Source of the DNA: Alphaproteobacteria bacterium
Lineage (GTDB): Bacteria > Pseudomonadota > Alphaproteobacteria > Ferrovibrionales > Ferrovibrionaceae
Length of the DNA stretch: 50,119 bases
Direction: 5' to 3'
Assembly (NCBI GenBank): GCA_026126165.1
Contig: JAHCJR010000016.1
Location: 1 to 50,119 of the forward strand
Under the pieces are notes generated by a model that was not told the origin of the DNA, did not search any database, and saw only the letters and a list, made by a program, of their open reading frames with translations. The position numbers and the translations under genes were made by a program. Below, in pieces: positions 26,078-35,584 of this stretch (position 1 is the first letter of the stretch; each line of letters begins with the position of its first letter).

Positions 26078-27868
26078 TCAGAACGCCTGACCAAGGCTGA
26101 CATAGAACTGGAACGCATCGTCGATGCCGCGGCGCCGGTTCAGGGGAAAGGCGATGTCGGCGCGGATCGGCCCGATAGGCGTCGTATAGCGCAGGCCGAT
26201 CCCGGTGGCGACGCGGACGCCCTGATCCAGGTCGGGACGCTCATCGTCATAGGCATTTCCGATATCGAGAAAGGGCACGATGCCGAAACCGCCGAACAGC
26301 CGGATTCGCGCCTCGATGCCGGCTTCCACGATCGACCGGCCACCGACCGGATCGCCATCGGCATCGAGCGGACCGAGCGACTGGAATTCATAGCCCCGTA
26401 CCGACCCGCCGCCGCCGGCATAAAGGCGCCGGTTGGCGGGAATGTCCGCGGTCGGTGGACCGAAGATGAAGCCAAGCTGCGCGCGCGCCGCAAGGACTAC
26501 GCGGTTCCCCTCGAAAAATCCCTGATAGGCCGAACCCGCGAGGATTACGCGATGGAAATTGAGGTCGGGATCGTCCGGCTGAAAGAACGGCGTGTATTCC
26601 AGCCGCAGGCGATGTCCGCGCGTCGGATCGAGAAGATTGTCGGTCGTGTCCCGGCGTAGCCGCGCCGGGAGGGACACCAGCACGAAACGGTCCGTCTCGC
26701 CGGCCTGGCGCACGTTCAGCGCTTCCAGCGTCACGCCGAGGCTGCCGGCGAAACCATTGCCGAGATCGCGCTCCAGTGCCGCGCCCGTGGCCACGGAACG
26801 GGCACGATAGGCTTCGAAACGTTCCTCGCTCGTTTCCAGGTCGAGAAGCAGTGTATTGCGGCGCGACAGAAAACCCCGTTCGCGATAGCGCGCCGCGCCG
26901 CCATACAGGCGCTGCGTGGCGCGCGCTTCGAGATTGAGGCTCTCGCCTTCGCCGAAGAGGTTGCGATGCTCCCAGAAGACCTTGCCGCCGAAGCCGAGGT
27001 CGGTCGAGTAACCGAGACCGAAACCGATCGATCGGTGCTCGCGTTCCCGCACCTCTATTTCAACCGGCAGCGAGCCGTCCGGCGCCGCCGTTTCGGCCGG
27101 TGAGACGCGCACGGTCTCGAAGAGATTGGAGCGCACCAGATCGCGACGGGTATCGTCCACATGGCGGTTGTCGAACAGCGCGCCCTCTCGCCAGGCGAGT
27201 TGCCGGCGGATATAGCTCGGTCTGACATCCCGCGTACCGGAGATCAGCGGCGGACCGAACGTGACCGGCTCGCCGGCATCTATCTCCAGGCGTATATCGG
27301 CGGCGGCGCGCGCATGATCGACCACCACCTTGCGCTCGGTCCGCCGTGCCTTCGGATGGCCGTTTCGACCCAGCAGAACGATGATGCCGCGCTCGACATC
27401 GATGATACTTGCGGCCCGCGCCGGCTCGCCAATGCGGACGCGTGCCTGCCTTTCGGCCTCTTGCCGCAGTCCAGCGGCCACGCTATCGGGTGCGAGCACG
27501 AGCGTGAAGGATGCAATGCCGAAGCGCGGCCCCGGGACCACTCGCAGCTCCACAAGCTGCGTCCCGTCCGCTTCGCGCCGGTCGACCTCGATCGAAGCGC
27601 CGTAATATCCCTCCGAGCGCAGAACCTCGAGAAGCCGGTCGCGATCGCCGGCGATGCGTCGCTGTAGCGCCAGCATGGTTGCGGGCAGTCGCCCGGCCGA
27701 CTGGACGAGGTCCGAGACCTCTTCCAGAAGTTTCGCCAACTGGACATCCTCGACGCCTGAGATACCGGCGCGGTAAACGATGCCCTCCGCCCGGGCCATG
27801 GAGGGTGTCAGGCACGAACAGATGGTGATCGCCAGAAATACGGCAAGCAGGCCCCGGCTGCATGTCAT
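26078..27868 (-). CDS. tamA: BamA-superfamily outer membrane protein TamA
   Basis: 596 residues from the ATG at 27868 (MTCSRGLLAVFLAITICSCLTPSMARAEG, a signal peptide); the open frame runs 22 codons further up. Periplasmic POTRA domains occupy about residues 30-240. A 16-strand beta-barrel of the Omp85 type follows, with the FGLGYSTDLGFGG start, the conserved GGGGSVRGYEFQSLGP (lid-loop VRGY) and a last strand ending in Phe (YVSLGQAF), the usual signal for outer membrane assembly. TamA forms the outer membrane half of the TAM complex with the TamB encoded just downstream. Confidence 0.95.
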   Translation of the reverse strand: MTCSRGLLAVFLAITICSCLTPSMARAEGIVYRAGISGVEDVQLAKLLEEVSDLVQSAGRLPATMLALQRRIAGDRDRLLEVLRSEGYYGASIEVDRREADGTQLVELRVVPGPRFGIASFTLVLAPDSVAAGLRQEAERQARVRIGEPARAASIIDVERGIIVLLGRNGHPKARRTERKVVVDHARAAADIRLEIDAGEPVTFGPPLISGTRDVRPSYIRRQLAWREGALFDNRHVDDTRRDLVRSNLFETVRVSPAETAAPDGSLPVEIEVREREHRSIGFGLGYSTDLGFGGKVFWEHRNLFGEGESLNLEARATQRLYGGAARYRERGFLSRRNTLLLDLETSEERFEAYRARSVATGAALERDLGNGFAGSLGVTLEALNVRQAGETDRFVLVSLPARLRRDTTDNLLDPTRGHRLRLEYTPFFQPDDPDLNFHRVILAGSAYQGFFEGNRVVLAARAQLGFIFGPPTADIPANRRLYAGGGGSVRGYEFQSLGPLDADGDPVGGRSIVEAGIEARIRLFGGFGIVPFLDIGNAYDDERPDLDQGVRVATGIGLRYTTPIGPIRADIAFPLNRRRGIDDAFQFYVSLGQAF

Positions 27869-27955
27869 CGGAGCAATATAGGGCCATGGGGAGGATTGTC
27901 GAACCTCTCGCGGCCGCAGACCTCCGCCTGCCAATGTCTGAATTTGGCCGGTCGG

Positions 27956-29638
27956 TCAGTTCGGCGGCGGGTTCGCCGCGCCCGCCTTCTCCACTTCTCT
28001 CCCGCCCGGCGCGGCCTGCGCGGCGCGCGCGGCGAGCAAAGGCCGGAGCCGCGCGGCGGCGCGGTTTGCGCGATCGGCTGCCCGGCGCATTTGCCCGATG
28101 GTGCGCATCATCTCGTCCATGCGCATCACGTCGAGGCGCCGATCCGCAGCTTCCTGGAGCAGAAGCGCCTTGCACCGCTGATAGGCTTTCTCCAGGGCTG
28201 CCACGGCCTGTTCCCGAACATCATCCTCGTATGAAGCCGCCGCGGTATCGGCGCAGCGCGCCAGCCCGGTCAGCGCCCCGCGGAACTCGTCGATCGCGGC
28301 GTGCAGGGCCGCATCCTCCATCCCCGGTCGTTCCAGCACGCCGGGATCGAGGCCGAGCACCAGGTCGGCCACCGCCTCGTAATGCTGGGTCGCCCGCAGA
28401 ATGCCAGGCATCGCCGCCGCGACTTCTTGAGGCAGGGTCTCCCGGTTAAGCCGGATCGCAAAGGCCCTGATGGCCTTTGCGAGGGCATGAATGGTCTCGC
28501 TCCGCGACAGTCGCTCCCTATGCCCGGCACGATCCGGCGGCCGGGCCGGATCGACCAGATCGAGCGACAACCGTCCAAGACGCTGGGTCTCGAGCAGCAG
28601 TCCGTCCGCCGCGAGAACCGGCACCGCCAGCACGTTGTCGTCCAGGTGCCGGGGCTGCATGGCGCGTTCCTCCGCCGACACGAAACGCGACCGCAGGAAC
28701 ACGACCAGTCTTGGCGCCAGCGGCCAGGCGAGGGCCACACCCAGAAGATTGAAAATGGTGTGGAATGCGGCCAAGGTCGTCGCCGGTCCATCGGGCACCC
28801 CGGCGATGTGGCGCAGCATTTCGATGGCCGATAGCAGGATCGGCAAGGTCAGCACGCCGATAATGCCGCTGCCGAGATTGAAGACCACGTGGGCCATCGC
28901 AACCCGCTTGGCATTGGCCGTGGCGCCGATCACCGCCATGAGGGCCGTCGTCGTCGTGCCGATATTGGCGCCGATGACGATGGCAGCCGCCGGCTCCAGC
29001 GGCAGCGCGCCGCCGGCTGCCGCCGTCAGTGCAATCGCCATCACGGCCGCGGATGCCTGCGTCAGGAAAGTCAGGACCACGCCGGCTGCAACGAAAAGCA
29101 GGATCGCCGGCAACCCCGTTTGCGGCAGTACGGCGACATCGAAGCGCGCACCGATATCGGCGAAGGCGTCCTGCAGGACGCCGATTCCGAGGAAGAAGGC
29201 GCCGAAGCCGGCGATTGCCTGGCCGATCGCGCCCGCGCGGCGGCCCGGCGCACCAAGCCGCAGCAGCATTCCCATGCCGATGAACGGCAAGGCCAGCGGT
29301 TCGATCTGCAACTTGATGCCGATCAGCGCCACCAGCCAGCCGGTCATGGTCGTGCCGATATTGCTGCCGAAGATCACCCAGACGGCGCGGGCAAGGCTGA
29401 GCAGTCCCGCATTGACGAAACCAATGGTGGCGACCGTCACGGCGCTCGAAGACTGCACCATCGCCGTGACCACGATCCCCGACAGCAGGCCGGCAAGTGG
29501 CGAGCCGGTGCCGCGCCGCAGGATGCGCTGCAGCGCGCCGCCGGCCGCAAATTTCAGCCCGTCGGTCATCAGCCAGATGCCGAGCAGGAACAGCCCGAGC
29601 CCGCCGGCGAAGGCACCGATCTGGCGTGCGACTTCCAT
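27956..29638 (-). CDS. Na/Pi cotransporter family protein with PhoU-like tail
   Basis: 560 residues from the ATG at 29638; the frame is open well upstream but only this start gives the membrane N-terminus MEVARQIGAFAGGLGLFLLGIWLM. Two inverted-repeat halves carry the transporter signatures: MVQSSSAVTVA (QSSSA at 62-66) with FGSNIGTT (90-97) in the first, and LTQASAAVMAIA with IGANIGTTTTA in the second. The C-terminal 180 residues form a helical PhoU-like domain. It is expected in the inner membrane, moving phosphate with sodium. It resembles E. coli YjbB. The ribosome site is weak. Confidence 0.93.
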   Translation of the reverse strand: MEVARQIGAFAGGLGLFLLGIWLMTDGLKFAAGGALQRILRRGTGSPLAGLLSGIVVTAMVQSSSAVTVATIGFVNAGLLSLARAVWVIFGSNIGTTMTGWLVALIGIKLQIEPLALPFIGMGMLLRLGAPGRRAGAIGQAIAGFGAFFLGIGVLQDAFADIGARFDVAVLPQTGLPAILLFVAAGVVLTFLTQASAAVMAIALTAAAGGALPLEPAAAIVIGANIGTTTTALMAVIGATANAKRVAMAHVVFNLGSGIIGVLTLPILLSAIEMLRHIAGVPDGPATTLAAFHTIFNLLGVALAWPLAPRLVVFLRSRFVSAEERAMQPRHLDDNVLAVPVLAADGLLLETQRLGRLSLDLVDPARPPDRAGHRERLSRSETIHALAKAIRAFAIRLNRETLPQEVAAAMPGILRATQHYEAVADLVLGLDPGVLERPGMEDAALHAAIDEFRGALTGLARCADTAAASYEDDVREQAVAALEKAYQRCKALLLQEAADRRLDVMRMDEMMRTIGQMRRAADRANRAAARLRPLLAARAAQAAPGGREVEKAGAANPPPN

Positions 29639-29669
29639 CAGCGGATGATAACGCAGGTGCCGCGCGAAC

Positions 29670-30017
29670 TCAGCGATAGAGGTCGACGTAGCGGCAATAG
29701 GTATCCAGATTGATGTGGATCGTCGCTGCCTCGCCGCTGACCCCGACCCAGGCGATATAGGAATCGATCCGCCCGGCCATGCCGCCGCCCGAAGTGCCGG
29801 AGTAGACCAGGCTCTGCACCCGCGCCGGGTCGATGCGATTGGCCTCGAGCACCGAAGCTGTCGTCGCGTTGCAAGGATGCTGGGCGAGCGACTGAACCTT
29901 ACGCAGCATTTCCGGTCCGGCCGGCGCCAGGGCCGGCGGCATCGCCGTGCAGGCCGCGAGGCTGGCGAGGGCAGGCGCAAGGACCACCACCGCCTTGATA
30001 CTCGATCGGGCTTTCAT
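29670..30017 (-). CDS. Small lipoprotein, function unknown
   Basis: 115 residues from the ATG at 30017. The signal MKARSSIKAVVVLAPALASLAAC ends in a lipobox (LAAC, Cys23). The mature part has two more cysteines (CNATTASVLEANRI and DTYCRYVDLYR) that may pair. I do not recognise a family. It precedes the Na/Pi cotransporter gene by 31 bases on the same strand and may be cotranscribed with it. Confidence 0.7.
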   Translation of the reverse strand: MKARSSIKAVVVLAPALASLAACTAMPPALAPAGPEMLRKVQSLAQHPCNATTASVLEANRIDPARVQSLVYSGTSGGGMAGRIDSYIAWVGVSGEAATIHINLDTYCRYVDLYR

Positions 30018-30089
30018 CCTCTTGCTCCGTTTGCGGTTTCGCTCGGGCAATCCTGACAAATCGCGGGACCGGCGTCTGTGAACCTGCTC

Positions 30090-30653
30090 TCAGTCGCCGG
30101 CGCGCGCGATCACAGGCCGGTTCACGCCCCTGCCACCCCCGCCCCAAACCCTACCATAGACATGCAGGGACACGGCGACCTCGCGAGCCGGATTCCCCAG
30201 CCGGTGAACATGACCATCGGCGGCCTCGGTGAAATCCGCGCAGAACGGAGCAAGCGGCAGCGTATGCTGCGGCACCGCCAGTCCATCTGCCTCGCAGATT
30301 GCATAATGGGTTTCGAGCAGGCGGCCGCAGGAGAGCGCGAAAGCGCACCAGGCATGGTGTCCATGGACAGGGCTGAACTGCCCGCGACGCCAGACCAGGG
30401 CAAGGATCGAGAAGCGCTCCGCCGGGTCGGCATGGAGCAGATGGCGGGCGTAACAGCGCTGGCTGCCGAAGCGGCGCAGTTCCCGCAGCTCGGGCGCGCG
30501 GCTCGCCTCCGCGACTGCCTCGGCGATCAGCGCGCGCCGCGCCACGCCGCCCTGCCGAAGCGCTTCCTCCACCGTCCTGGCAAGCCGCCCGAGCCAGGCA
30601 GCCTGTCGGCTCGCGGCGCCAGATCGGCTCGGGAGAGCCGGAGAAATGTCCAT
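30090..30653 (-). CDS. Cysteine dioxygenase-type thiol dioxygenase (cupin)
   Basis: 187 residues, the family length. Active-site positions known from cysteine dioxygenase can be traced: iron ligands His97, His99 (SPVHGHH) and His150 (GHVHRLGN); second-sphere His164 and Tyr166 (SLHVYG); and Arg70 in YARHLL, at the place of Arg60 that binds the cysteine carboxylate. Arg here suggests a cysteine-type enzyme rather than a Gln-type mercaptopropionate dioxygenase. Cys103 lies close to the position of the cross-link cysteine. The product would oxidise cysteine to cysteine sulfinate. It diverges from an Lrp-family regulator. Confidence 0.88.
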   Translation of the reverse strand: MDISPALPSRSGAASRQAAWLGRLARTVEEALRQGGVARRALIAEAVAEASRAPELRELRRFGSQRCYARHLLHADPAERFSILALVWRRGQFSPVHGHHAWCAFALSCGRLLETHYAICEADGLAVPQHTLPLAPFCADFTEAADGHVHRLGNPAREVAVSLHVYGRVWGGGGRGVNRPVIARAGD

Positions 30654-30706
30654 CCTTGTTTCCCATAGAATTTGGCGATATCCACTGTATACTATGAATT
30701 ACAAGG

Positions 30707-30719
30707 AAGATTTTTCCGA
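30707..30719. promoter_or_regulatory. Operator-like site 1 (GGAAGATTTTTCC)
   Basis: GGAA and TTCC arms around a 5-base AT-rich centre, in the 119-base region between the thiol dioxygenase and the Lrp-family regulator. It differs by one base from site 2 at 30746. AT-rich imperfect dyads like this are typical targets of Lrp/AsnC proteins. Confidence 0.5.
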
Positions 30720-30745
30720 TCTTGATGGCATGCGGGAGTATGCGG

Positions 30746-30758
30746 GGAAGAATTTTCC
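30746..30758. promoter_or_regulatory. Operator-like site 2 (GGAAGAATTTTCC)
   Basis: Near-identical copy of site 1, extended to GGGAA and TTCCC arms, with its centre 39 bases from that of site 1. It ends 14 bases before the chosen start of the Lrp-family gene, so binding here could autoregulate that gene. Confidence 0.5.
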
Positions 30759-30772
30759 CGGACCAGGGCAGC

Positions 30773-31237
30773 ATGGACGCAATCGATCTCAGGATCCTTC
30801 GACTGCTTCAGGACGACGCGAGCCTCCCGGTGGCGGAGATCGCCCGCCAGGTCAACCTGTCCCAGACCCCCTGCTGGAACCGGATCCAGAAACTCCGGGA
30901 AGCCGGCGTCATCCGGGCGCAGGTAACGCTCTGCGACGCTGCCAGTCTGAATGTCGGGGTCACCGTTTTCGTCTCCATCCGCACGAGCCAGCATAACGAA
31001 CGCTGGCTGCGGGACTTCTCCCGTGCGGTCGGCGGCATGGAGGAAATCGTCGGCGCCTATCGCATGTCGGGGGAGACCGACTATCTGCTCAAGATCGTCG
31101 TTCCGGACATTCAGGCCTATGACAGCGTCTACCGGCGGCTGGTCAAGGCCATCGACCTGTCCGATGTCAGCGCCGCCTTCGTTATGGAGCCAATCAAGGA
31201 GACCACCGCGCTGCCGCTGACCTTCGCCCGGATCTGA
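30773..31237 (+). CDS. Lrp/AsnC family transcriptional regulator
   Basis: 154 residues from the ATG at 30773 (MDAIDLRILRLLQDDASL), the standard Lrp-family start; the frame is open 17 codons earlier, but that would cover the operator at 30746. The helix-turn-helix is at about 18-45 (VAEIARQVNLSQTPCWNRIQKL). The C-terminal ligand-binding RAM domain has VGAYRMSGETDYLLKIVV. Members bind amino acids and act as dimers or octamers. The divergent thiol dioxygenase gene suggests that it senses cysteine or a related amino acid and controls its oxidation. That link is inference from position and the paired operators. Confidence 0.9.
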   Translation: MDAIDLRILRLLQDDASLPVAEIARQVNLSQTPCWNRIQKLREAGVIRAQVTLCDAASLNVGVTVFVSIRTSQHNERWLRDFSRAVGGMEEIVGAYRMSGETDYLLKIVVPDIQAYDSVYRRLVKAIDLSDVSAAFVMEPIKETTALPLTFARI

Positions 31238-31253
31238 ACATGGCGCCGATGCC

Positions 31254-32681
31254 TCATCCGAAGTTGAGCATGACGTGGCGGACGGAGGTGTAGTCCTCGA
31301 GGCTGTAGACCGACATGTCCTTGCCGTAGCCCGACATTTTCAGACCGCCATGGGGCATCTCCGAGGTCAGGGTGAAATGCTGGTTCACCCACACGCAGCC
31401 ATATTGCAGGCGGCTTGCAACCTTCATCGCCGTCTTCACGCTGCCGGTCCAGACCGAGGAGGCGAGGCCATAATCGCTGTCGTTCGCCCAGGCGATGGCC
31501 TGCTCCTCGTCCTCGAAGCGCGTCACCGACACCACGGGACCGAAGACCTCGCGCCGCACGATCTCGTCGGACTGGAGGGCTCCGGCGACCAGGGTCGGCT
31601 CATAGAAGAAGCCGCCTCCCGCCACCTTGCCGCCACCGGTCACGATCTCGGTATGGCGCAACTGCGCTGCCCGCTCGACGAAGCTCGCGACACGGCTTCG
31701 CTGACGTTCGCTGATCAGCGGTCCAAGCTCGGTCGCCTCGTCCTCGGGTTTGCCATGCCTGAGCGAGGAGATCGCCGAACCCAGGTCGGCCACCAGCTTG
31801 TCGTACATCCTGGCGGAGGCATAGACACGGCAGGCGGCCGTGCAATCCTGGCCGGCATTGTAGAAGCCGCCCATGCGAATGCCGGCAACCACTGCCTCGC
31901 GGTCTGCGTCGTCGAAAACGATGACGGGTGCCTTGCCGCCCAGTTCCAGATGCGTCCGCTTGAGGGTTTTGGCGGCGGACTGCAGGATCTTCTGGCCGGT
32001 CGTGACGTCCCCGGTCAGCGAGACCATCCTCACCTTCTGATGGGTCGTCAGGGGAACGCCGACCGACTCGCCCCGCCCGGCCACGATGTTGACCACGCCC
32101 TTGGGAAAGATCTCGGCAAGGATCGCCGCAAGTTTCAGGGTGGTCAGCGGCGTCTGCTCCGAGGGCTTGAGGATGACCGTATTGCCGGCAGCCAGCGCCG
32201 GGCCCAGCTTCCAGGCCGCCATCATGAGCGGGTAGTTCCATGGCGCGATCGAGGCGACCACGCCGACGGGATCGCGCCGGATCATGCTTGTATGGTTGGC
32301 GACATATTCCGTCGCGGCACTGCCGGACAGGATGCGCGCCGCGCCGGCGAAGAAACGGAAGACATCGATCACCGCCGGCAGCTCGTCGGCGGCCGCCCTG
32401 ACGAGCGGCTTCCCGCAATTGAGCGATTCCAGTGCCGCGAAGCCGCCTGCTTCCGCCTCGATCCGTTCCGCCAGGCGCAGCAGCAGCAGCGCCCGTTCAG
32501 CCGGCGTCGTGCGGCTCCAACCCTCGAAGGCGCGTTCGGCTGCCAGCACTGCCTGGTCCACCTGTCCGGTCGAGGCCTCATTCACCGAGGCGATCGTCTG
32601 GCCCGTCGCCGGATTGAGGATGGTCTCTGCCGCGCCATCGCCGGCAACAAGGTCGCCGTCGATCAGGAGCTTGGTCTGCAT
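31254..32681 (-). CDS. patD: Gamma-aminobutyraldehyde dehydrogenase
   Basis: 475 residues from the ATG at 32681; E. coli PatD (YdcW) is 474. The N-terminus ([16 protein letters not shown]) and long stretches such as [37 protein letters not shown] are near identical to PatD as I remember it. Catalytic residues are Cys280 (GQDC) and Glu246 (LELGGK), with Asn149 and Lys172. The enzyme oxidises 4-aminobutanal, formed from putrescine, to GABA with NAD. It is the last gene of a putrescine ABC transporter operon. No putrescine aminotransferase or oxidase is in the window. Confidence 0.93.
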   Translation of the reverse strand: MQTKLLIDGDLVAGDGAAETILNPATGQTIASVNEASTGQVDQAVLAAERAFEGWSRTTPAERALLLLRLAERIEAEAGGFAALESLNCGKPLVRAAADELPAVIDVFRFFAGAARILSGSAATEYVANHTSMIRRDPVGVVASIAPWNYPLMMAAWKLGPALAAGNTVILKPSEQTPLTTLKLAAILAEIFPKGVVNIVAGRGESVGVPLTTHQKVRMVSLTGDVTTGQKILQSAAKTLKRTHLELGGKAPVIVFDDADREAVVAGIRMGGFYNAGQDCTAACRVYASARMYDKLVADLGSAISSLRHGKPEDEATELGPLISERQRSRVASFVERAAQLRHTEIVTGGGKVAGGGFFYEPTLVAGALQSDEIVRREVFGPVVSVTRFEDEEQAIAWANDSDYGLASSVWTGSVKTAMKVASRLQYGCVWVNQHFTLTSEMPHGGLKMSGYGKDMSVYSLEDYTSVRHVMLNFG

Positions 32682-32715
32682 ATGCTCTCTCCTTTCCCGG
32701 TGCCCACTGACACCT

Positions 32716-33558
32716 TCATCTGCCGCTGCCCGCCGCGTCCTGACCATGCCGGGTCAGGTAGAAGGCAAGCAGGATCGGCACCAGCGTTATTGCAATGACG
32801 AAGACCGCCACCACATTGGTGACCGGCCGCTGCCGTGGCCTGACCAGTTCGTTCAGCATCCAGATCGGCAAGGTCGCCTGCTGGCCGGCCGTGAAGGTCG
32901 TCACGATGACTTCGTCGAAGGACAGTGCGAATGCCAGCATGCCTCCCGCGAGCAGCGCCGTGGCGAGCTGCGGAAAGATCACGTGCCTGAAGGTCTGGAA
33001 GCCATTGGCGCCCAGATCCATCGAGGCTTCGATCAGCGACGGCGAGGTGCGCCGGAGGCGGGCCAACGCGTTGTTGTAGACGACGACGATGCAGAAGGTC
33101 GCGTGGCCGATCACGATCGTCCAGAAACTGAAAGGCAGGCCACCGAGATTGAGCGCGGAGCGCAGGGCGATGCCGGTGATGATGCCGGGCAGGGCGATGG
33201 GCAGGATGACGAGCAGCGAGATCGCCTCGCGGCCGAAGAAACTGCTGCGCCACACCGCCGCCGCGGCCATGGTGCCGAGAAAGAGGGCCAGCACTGTGGC
33301 GACCGAGGCCACTTGCAGGGAGAGCAGCAGGGCGGCGCGCACATCCTCGCGTTCGAGCGCGACCGCGAACCAGCGCGTGGTCAGCGCGGGCGGCGGAAAG
33401 ACAAAGCTCTTGTCCTCGGCGGAGAAGGCATAAAGAACGATGAAGAGCAGCGGCAGGTGCAGAAACAGGATGCCCCCCAGGGCCGCCAGCCTGAGCGCCA
33501 GGCCGGGCCTGGTGCCGCCTTCCGGTTTCCCCCTGTGCCGGCGCCGCTCAAAGGGCAT
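32716..33558 (-). CDS. ydcV: Polyamine ABC transporter permease (PotC/YdcV-like)
   Basis: 280 residues with six membrane helices. The EAA loop that docks with the ATPase is [32 protein letters not shown] (about residues 165-196). It forms the inner-membrane channel with the YdcU-like subunit. It overlaps that gene by 11 bases and precedes patD by 34 bases, matching the E. coli ydcSTUV-patD order. The symbol rests on order and family rather than on tested function. Confidence 0.9.
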   Translation of the reverse strand: MPFERRRHRGKPEGGTRPGLALRLAALGGILFLHLPLLFIVLYAFSAEDKSFVFPPPALTTRWFAVALEREDVRAALLLSLQVASVATVLALFLGTMAAAAVWRSSFFGREAISLLVILPIALPGIITGIALRSALNLGGLPFSFWTIVIGHATFCIVVVYNNALARLRRTSPSLIEASMDLGANGFQTFRHVIFPQLATALLAGGMLAFALSFDEVIVTTFTAGQQATLPIWMLNELVRPRQRPVTNVVAVFVIAITLVPILLAFYLTRHGQDAAGSGR

Positions 33559-34489
33559 TGAACGCCCCCAGCCGCCGCGCGATGGTGAGATAGACCGCCA
33601 TGACGATCATCGGTACGACGGTGAAAGCCGCTGCCAGCGGCACGTTGCCCGCCACGCCCTGCTGCGCATAGACGACCGTGCCGATATAGGGATGGGAAGT
33701 TCCGATCACCTTCGGAATGATGTAATCGCCAAGCGTGAGCGAGAAGGTGAAGATCGATCCGGCCACGACGCCCGGAAAAGCGAGCGGCAGGATGACCCGG
33801 CGGAAGGTCGCAATGGGTGCCGCCCCCAGGTCCGCCGAGGCTTCCATCAGCGAGCGCGGTACCCTTTCCAGCGCCGCGACGATCGGCAGGATCATGAACG
33901 GCACCCAGATATAGACGAAGACGATGAACGTGCCGAACATCGAGAAGCTGAGCGAGGGCCCACCCAGGACCGGAACCGCCAGGATGGCCTCGAGCAGCCA
34001 GAGGGCGCCCAGGTGCTCGGCCAGCCAGGTAATGACCCCCTCCTTGGCGAGGATCAGTTTCCACGAATAGACGCGCACGATATAGCTCGACCAGAGCGGG
34101 ACCATGACGCCGAGATACATCAGCGCCTTGAGCCGCACCGAGGCGTAGCGCACTATGTAATAGGCGACGGGAAAGGCGATCAGCGCGCAGGCGAGCGTCA
34201 CGGCGGCTGCCATGGCGACAGTGCGCGCCACCACCAGAAGGTTCGGTTCCGTCAACAGCTCCGCATAGGTGCGCAGCGACAGCTCGCGCACCACCTGGCC
34301 GGAGAATTCGTCGATATAGAAGAAGCTCTGCGCCAGCAGGGCAAGAAGAGAACCGAGATAGATCACGCCCAGCCAGAGCAGTGGCGGCGTCAGCAGCAAC
34401 GCGAGCATGAGACGCGGCCGGGAATGGAGATACCGGGCGAACCGGGCGATCGGGTCGGCGCGACCGGCCTGCCACGCCGCCGCGCTCAT
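33548..34489 (-). CDS. ydcU: Polyamine ABC transporter permease (PotB/YdcU-like)
   Basis: 313 residues from the ATG at 34489, which overlaps the ATPase stop (ATGA); a longer open frame upstream lies inside the ATPase gene. It has about six membrane helices, with the first at 35-60 after a short cytoplasmic tail. The EAA-type loop is [28 protein letters not shown] (about 215-242). It pairs with the YdcV-like permease. Confidence 0.9.
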   Translation of the reverse strand: MSAAAWQAGRADPIARFARYLHSRPRLMLALLLTPPLLWLGVIYLGSLLALLAQSFFYIDEFSGQVVRELSLRTYAELLTEPNLLVVARTVAMAAAVTLACALIAFPVAYYIVRYASVRLKALMYLGVMVPLWSSYIVRVYSWKLILAKEGVITWLAEHLGALWLLEAILAVPVLGGPSLSFSMFGTFIVFVYIWVPFMILPIVAALERVPRSLMEASADLGAAPIATFRRVILPLAFPGVVAGSIFTFSLTLGDYIIPKVIGTSHPYIGTVVYAQQGVAGNVPLAAAFTVVPMIVMAVYLTIARRLGAFNAL

Positions 34490-35535
34490 GTCTCCACCCC
34501 TTCCTCGATCGGGCGCTCGCTCGCCCGGAGCCAGACCAGCCGCACGCGCTCGCCGGCACTCCACGCCGCGCGAAGCCCGCTCGCATCCGAATTCTGCGTG
34601 ACGACCGTCAGCTCGCTGCCGGCATCGAGCCCGACGAGGTAGCGCGTCTGGGCGCCGTAGTAGAGGACCGAGCGGATCGTCCCGTCGGCACTGCAGCGCC
34701 CCTCCGCAGCCGGCTCCGTGGGAGCGGCCATGTGGATGCGTTCGGGCCTGATGGAGAACGAGCGCGATCCGGCGCCGATCCGTTCTGCCACGGCGGCCGG
34801 GAGCAGGTTGGAAATGCCGACGAAGCCCGCGACGAAGGCGGTCCGCGGATGATCGTAGATCTCCGCCGGCGTGCCGAGCTGCTCCACCCTTCCGTGATTG
34901 AAGACCGCGACACGGTCGCTCATGGAAAGCGCTTCGCCCTGATCGTGCGTGACATAGATGAACGTGATGCCGAGCTGGCGCTGGATCGCCTTGAGCTCGA
35001 CCTGCATCTCCTCGCGCAGCTTGAGGTCAAGCGCGCCAAGCGGCTCGTCGAGCAGCAGGACCCTGGGCTGTCCGATCAGCGCCCGGGCGAGAGCGACCCG
35101 TTGCCGCTGCCCGCCGGAAAGCTGGGCGGGCTTGCGTGCACCGAAACCGGGGAGGCGCACCAGTTCGAGCATTTCGCCGGCCCGCCGGCGACGCTCAGCC
35201 GCCGGCAGCTTGCGGATCATCAGCGGATACTCGACATTCTCCTGCACGCTCATGTGCGGAAAGAGCGCATAGTCCTGGAAGACGGTATTGACGTTCCGCT
35301 CATAGGGCGGCACGTCGCTCACGTCCTTTCCGCTGAGGAATATGCGGCCCTCGGTCGGATGCTCGAAGCCCGCGACGAGGCGCAGGCACGTGGTCTTGCC
35401 CGAACCCGATGGGCCCAGCATGGCAAAGAACTCTCCGTCCGTGACGGAGAAGCTTACCCGATCGACCGCACGCACCTCGCCGAACAGGCGGCTCACGCCA
35501 TCGAAGCGTACCGCAACGTCACTGGAATCCATCAT
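34486..35535 (-). CDS. ydcT: Polyamine ABC transporter ATP-binding protein (PotA/YdcT-like)
   Basis: 349 residues from the ATG at 35535; the next codon is also ATG, and a TTG at 35598 would overlap the binding-protein gene. Walker A is GPSGSGKTT (41-49), the signature is LSGGQRQR (139-146), Walker B is VLLLDEP (159-165) and the switch His is 197. The C-terminal 110 residues form the TOBE-type regulatory domain of PotA-like ATPases (GFVGISNLLPA and the SIRPERIHM segment). It powers uptake through the two permeases downstream. Confidence 0.93.
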   Translation of the reverse strand: MMDSSDVAVRFDGVSRLFGEVRAVDRVSFSVTDGEFFAMLGPSGSGKTTCLRLVAGFEHPTEGRIFLSGKDVSDVPPYERNVNTVFQDYALFPHMSVQENVEYPLMIRKLPAAERRRRAGEMLELVRLPGFGARKPAQLSGGQRQRVALARALIGQPRVLLLDEPLGALDLKLREEMQVELKAIQRQLGITFIYVTHDQGEALSMSDRVAVFNHGRVEQLGTPAEIYDHPRTAFVAGFVGISNLLPAAVAERIGAGSRSFSIRPERIHMAAPTEPAAEGRCSADGTIRSVLYYGAQTRYLVGLDAGSELTVVTQNSDASGLRAAWSAGERVRLVWLRASERPIEEGVET

Positions 35536-35584
35536 TCCGCCGGCAGCAGGCGCGGGCGGCCTCGCCGCCCGCGCATTCCCGATT

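Noticed and set aside
31275..32798. 507-codon plus-strand frame opposite patD
   Set aside because: Antisense of a strongly conserved aldehyde dehydrogenase; His/Arg/Gly-rich shadow.
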